7,401 nucleotides of DNA from Methanobacterium sp. (GTDB lineage Archaea > Methanobacteriota > Methanobacteria > Methanobacteriales > Methanobacteriaceae). Made by a program: the position numbers and the translations under genes. The notes under the pieces are model-generated. The model was not told the origin of the DNA. It was given only the letters and a program-made list of their open reading frames with translations, and ran no database searches. Location: the NCBI GenBank assembly GCA_003164415.1, contig PLTK01000064.1, positions 10,282 to 17,682 on the forward strand, read 5' to 3'. Below, piece after piece: positions 6,043 to 7,401 of the stretch; position 1 is the first letter of the stretch, and the number at the start of each line of letters is the position of its first letter.

Positions 6043-6097
6043 GCCATCAGTATTACTATAATCAAATTATAAAAAACCATTTTGGGGGTGTTACAAG

Positions 6098-6370
6098 ATA
6101 TTTAAACAAAATAATTTGGCTATAAATAATTCAAGATTTGATAGTTATAATCTATTGATCTTTGTAACTATTTTAATTGCTTTGGCTGTTGTTTTTTCCT
6201 TTGGAATGGGTAATGTTGCAGCAGCAAATCCTGGAGATACAATATATGTAAATAGTTCTGGAGGAAATGATTCAAATAACGGTTCCAGCTGGCTTTATGC
6301 TAAACAATCCATAGGTAAAGCCGTAGGAACAGTAAATATCAACGGAACAATATATTTAGCTGATGTATAA
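6098..6370 (+). pseudogene. N-terminal fragment of an adhesin-like surface protein
   Basis: The frame encodes a signal-type membrane segment (NLLIFVTILIALAVVFSFGM) with the cleavage-like end NVAAANPGD, then TIYVNSSGGNDSNNGSSW and SIGKAVGTVNINGTIYLAD. That is the start of the parallel beta-helix domain found in Methanobacteriales adhesin-like proteins, which are usually many hundreds of residues long. Here a stop follows LAD at once, and the DNA after it no longer resembles the domain, so only about 90 residues remain. A strong GGGGGTG (6084-6090) stands seven bases before ATA 6098, which reads MFKQNNLAINNSRF if used as start. The first standard start is TTG 6116, 25 bases from the SD. A lost ATG and a lost body together indicate a decayed gene. 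It could still make a short secreted peptide. Confidence 0.7.
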
Positions 6371-6584
6371 AGCTCCTTTTAGTATCCCATATGAATTTAA
6401 CATTAATTTTAGTATTCGGTAATAATCTTTAATAATATAATAGACGTACACTTCAAGTGTAAAACAATTCACTTTAGGTATAAATATTATATGAAATAAT
6501 ATACTATATATAATTTCAAATAATTCTGTTTTGGGTGGATGTTTAAAGTAATGAGAAAATGGATGATAACTATAAGCCTAAGAA
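6371..6584. other. non-coding stretch after the adhesin fragment
   Basis: No supported gene. It contains the hairpin ACACTT-C-AAGTGT (6448-6460), a TATA-like CTATATATAA near 6503-6513, and a 17-codon ATG ORF at 6539-6592 (MFKVMRKWMITISLRNV) directly after GGGTGG. That GGGTGG touches its ATG, so the ORF is probably not translated. Confidence 0.45.
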
Positions 6585-6774
6585 ATGTATAAAAACAGTT
6601 CTAATTACAAGAAAAAATATCAAATCATAAACTTATTTAAATTGGACATTATAGAGTTATATACACTTATAAATCCATCAAAGTTATAGATAAGAGAAAT
6701 TTAGGGAAATAATAAGTGCAATAAAAGACATAGCTGATCTTAAGTGGAGTTTACAATATCTAAAAAAAAATTAG
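6585..6774 (+). pseudogene. frameshifted small gene, family not recognised
   Basis: Two protein-like pieces lie in different frames. From ATG 6585 a 34-residue piece contains KYQIINLFKLDIIELYTLIN and ends PSKL at TAG 6687-6689. In a second frame, from about 6694, EKFREIISAIKDIADLKWSL leads to QYLKKN and a stop at 6772-6774. Between them VIDK can be read in the third frame. Joined, they make one helical, charged protein of about 60 residues, suggesting an original gene broken by one or two small indels. I do not recognise the family, and no clear Shine-Dalgarno precedes ATG 6585. It lies just upstream of the winged-helix gene on the same strand. Two unrelated chance ORFs cannot be excluded. 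Confidence 0.35.
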
Positions 6775-6827
6775 TAATATACTGACATTTGTTATTATGT
6801 TGAAATTATGTAAATGGGGGAATTTAA

Positions 6828-7076
6828 ATGTATGAGGAAGAATACGTAAAAATATTGAAAATTCTTTATGAACAAGAGAAAGAAGAACCAGGAATTCCTT
6901 TTAGTAGTGATAATCTGAAATTACAACTTGATATGACGTATCATAATTTATTATCAAATTTTAAATATTTAAAAGCAGAGGGTTATATAGAACTTAAAGA
7001 ATTTTATGGTGAAGACTTTGAAGCAACTATCACAATTCAAGGTATTGAATTTGTAAAAAACATAAATGAAGAGTAA
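6828..7076 (+). CDS. small winged-helix DNA-binding protein (predicted)
   Basis: An 82-residue acidic protein with a compact winged-helix layout. Helix 1 is YEEEYVKILKILYEQEKEE (2-20). A second helical region follows FSSDNLKLQLDM (25-36). The likely recognition helix is TYHNLLSNFKYLKAEGYIEL (37-56), in the typical 'xxxNLxxLxxxGYIEL' form. Two wing strands follow (KEFYGEDFEATITIQGIEFV), where 'xITIxGIEFV' matches the end of many archaeal regulators. It has no ligand or membrane domain. ATG 6828 has GGGGG at 6816-6820, seven bases upstream, a strong start. An AATATAC near 6776-6782 could be its TATA box. It may act alone as a transcription factor; target unknown. DNA binding is inferred from shape, not from a named family. 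Confidence 0.75.
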   Translation: MYEEEYVKILKILYEQEKEEPGIPFSSDNLKLQLDMTYHNLLSNFKYLKAEGYIELKEFYGEDFEATITIQGIEFVKNINEE

Positions 7077-7095
7077 CACTTTATGAATAGAAACC

Positions 7096-7179
7096 TTGAA
7101 TTTGGAGATCCCGGGTGAATTCGAAGCAATAATGGTTCAAAATTTTTTTACATTATCTCAATCAATTACAACCCTTTAA
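7096..7179 (+). pseudogene. short protein-like ORF, possible gene fragment
   Basis: From TTG 7096 the frame reads LNLEIPGEFEAIMVQNFFTL then SQSITTL and TAA. The local GC is well above the surroundings (GGAGATCCCGGGTGAATTC), and the translation looks like ordinary folded protein. No ribosome site precedes it and it is only 27 codons, so it is at best the remnant of a gene. I do not recognise the family. Confidence 0.25.
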
Positions 7180-7183
7180 ATTA

Positions 7184-7205
7184 ATTCTTATTTTATTCTT
7201 ATTTT
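7184..7205 (+). repeat. tandem 11-bp repeat, T-rich, possible terminator
   Basis: ATTCTTATTTT occurs twice in exact tandem. The T-rich plus strand here, about 110 bases after the winged-helix stop, could serve as a U-tract terminator for plus-strand transcription. The repeat may simply reflect slippage. Confidence 0.4.
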
Positions 7206-7401
7206 ACTAAATCTTCTACATAATTATTGGATTTAATATGAAAGTTATTCATTATTATTGAAAAAATTCGGATACTATTTTTAAGTTAAAATTCGTTATC
7301 ATACCCATTTTGGACTCTTTTTATCAATAAAATATTGTGAATTCCGTAAATTTAATATTGGTAATTGGTGTTATAACGTCATTAAAAAATAACCATATTC
7401 C

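Larger units (their letters stand above)
5749..6097. other. non-coding divergent intergenic region
   Basis: About 350 bases between padR and the adhesin fragment, with no ORF I can support. It holds a perfect 8-bp inverted repeat TTATCTAT/ATAGATAA around an 8-base spacer (5804-5827), a 5-bp dyad ACTCT/AGAGT (5849-5860), several A and T runs, and at the right end a candidate TATA box and an SD for the adhesin fragment. Confidence 0.6.
7077..7401. other. region with a short ORF and no firm gene
   Basis: After the winged-helix gene there is one protein-like short frame (7096-7179), a tandem repeat (7184-7205) and then AT-rich DNA. On the minus strand 7324-7401 is an open frame of 25 codons ending in TGA that could be the tail of a gene entering from the right, but nothing in it is recognisable. 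Confidence 0.4.

Noticed and set aside
6539..6592. 17-codon ORF MFKVMRKWMITISLRNV
   Set aside because: GGGTGG touches the ATG, so ribosome spacing is wrong; no supporting signal otherwise.
7100..7140. tRNA-like look: GGAGATCCCGGGTGAATTCGAA and GGTTCAAAA resemble T-arm sequences
   Set aside because: No matching acceptor, D or anticodon stems can be drawn around it, and the stretch reads better as a short coding frame.
7324..7401. 25-codon minus-strand open frame running to the window edge
   Set aside because: Too short and without recognisable motif to call as the tail of a gene.
1..7401. CRISPR array, insertion sequence ends, attachment sites, riboswitch
   Set aside because: No regularly spaced repeats, no transposase or terminal inverted repeats, no tRNA for an attachment site, and no recognisable riboswitch core were seen.

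Overview
The window looks like a chromosomal segment of a methanogenic archaeon of the Methanobacteriales, most likely Methanobacterium-like. The DNA is very AT-rich. Shine-Dalgarno (SD) sequences match the archaeal GGAGGTGAT type, some genes have TTTATATA-like TATA boxes, and U-rich tracts end transcripts. The gene set fits: a universal stress protein, PadR plus a large MFS exporter, a molbindin, a small TM2-like membrane protein, and pieces of the adhesin-like surface proteins these organisms carry in many copies. The genus is an inference from style; no marker gene is present.

Layout. All intact metabolic and transport genes lie on the minus strand. Read in that direction they are padR (5692-5165), a 14-helix-type MFS exporter (5078-3351), a small two-helix membrane protein (3104-2883), a cation diffusion facilitator (2437-1529), a molybdate/tungstate-binding Mop protein (1230-1024), uspA (812-345), and the first 91 codons of a second MFS exporter (273-1) that runs off the window. 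The two MFS proteins are close paralogues (about 70% identity over the shared N-terminus). One sits behind padR and the other behind uspA. The plus strand holds mostly debris: an unrecognised 60-codon ORF (1375-1557), the C-terminal end of a surface protein (2522-2806), the N-terminal end of an adhesin-like protein (6098-6370), a frameshifted small gene (6585-6774), a short ORF (7096-7179), and one intact small winged-helix gene (6828-7076).

How the genes fit together. padR followed by the MFS gene is a standard regulator-exporter pair: PadR would sense a toxic compound and release expression of the exporter. The CDF exporter and Mop protein deal with metal cations and oxyanions. UspA is a nucleotide-binding stress protein that may be co-transcribed with the second exporter. 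Together the segment reads as a stress and efflux island, next to surface-protein debris and small orphan genes.

The points most worth a second look are: (1) a full-length Mop gene with no ATG/GTG/TTG start but an ATA codon at ideal SD spacing; (2) the same ATA arrangement at the adhesin fragment; (3) short SD-led ORFs in the leaders of both MFS paralogues, overlapping their starts, beside a shared GGTGAT-N4-TTG signal that suggests the true MFS start; (4) a CDF protein whose usual site-A histidine is glutamine. I saw no CRISPR array, tRNA, rRNA or insertion sequence.
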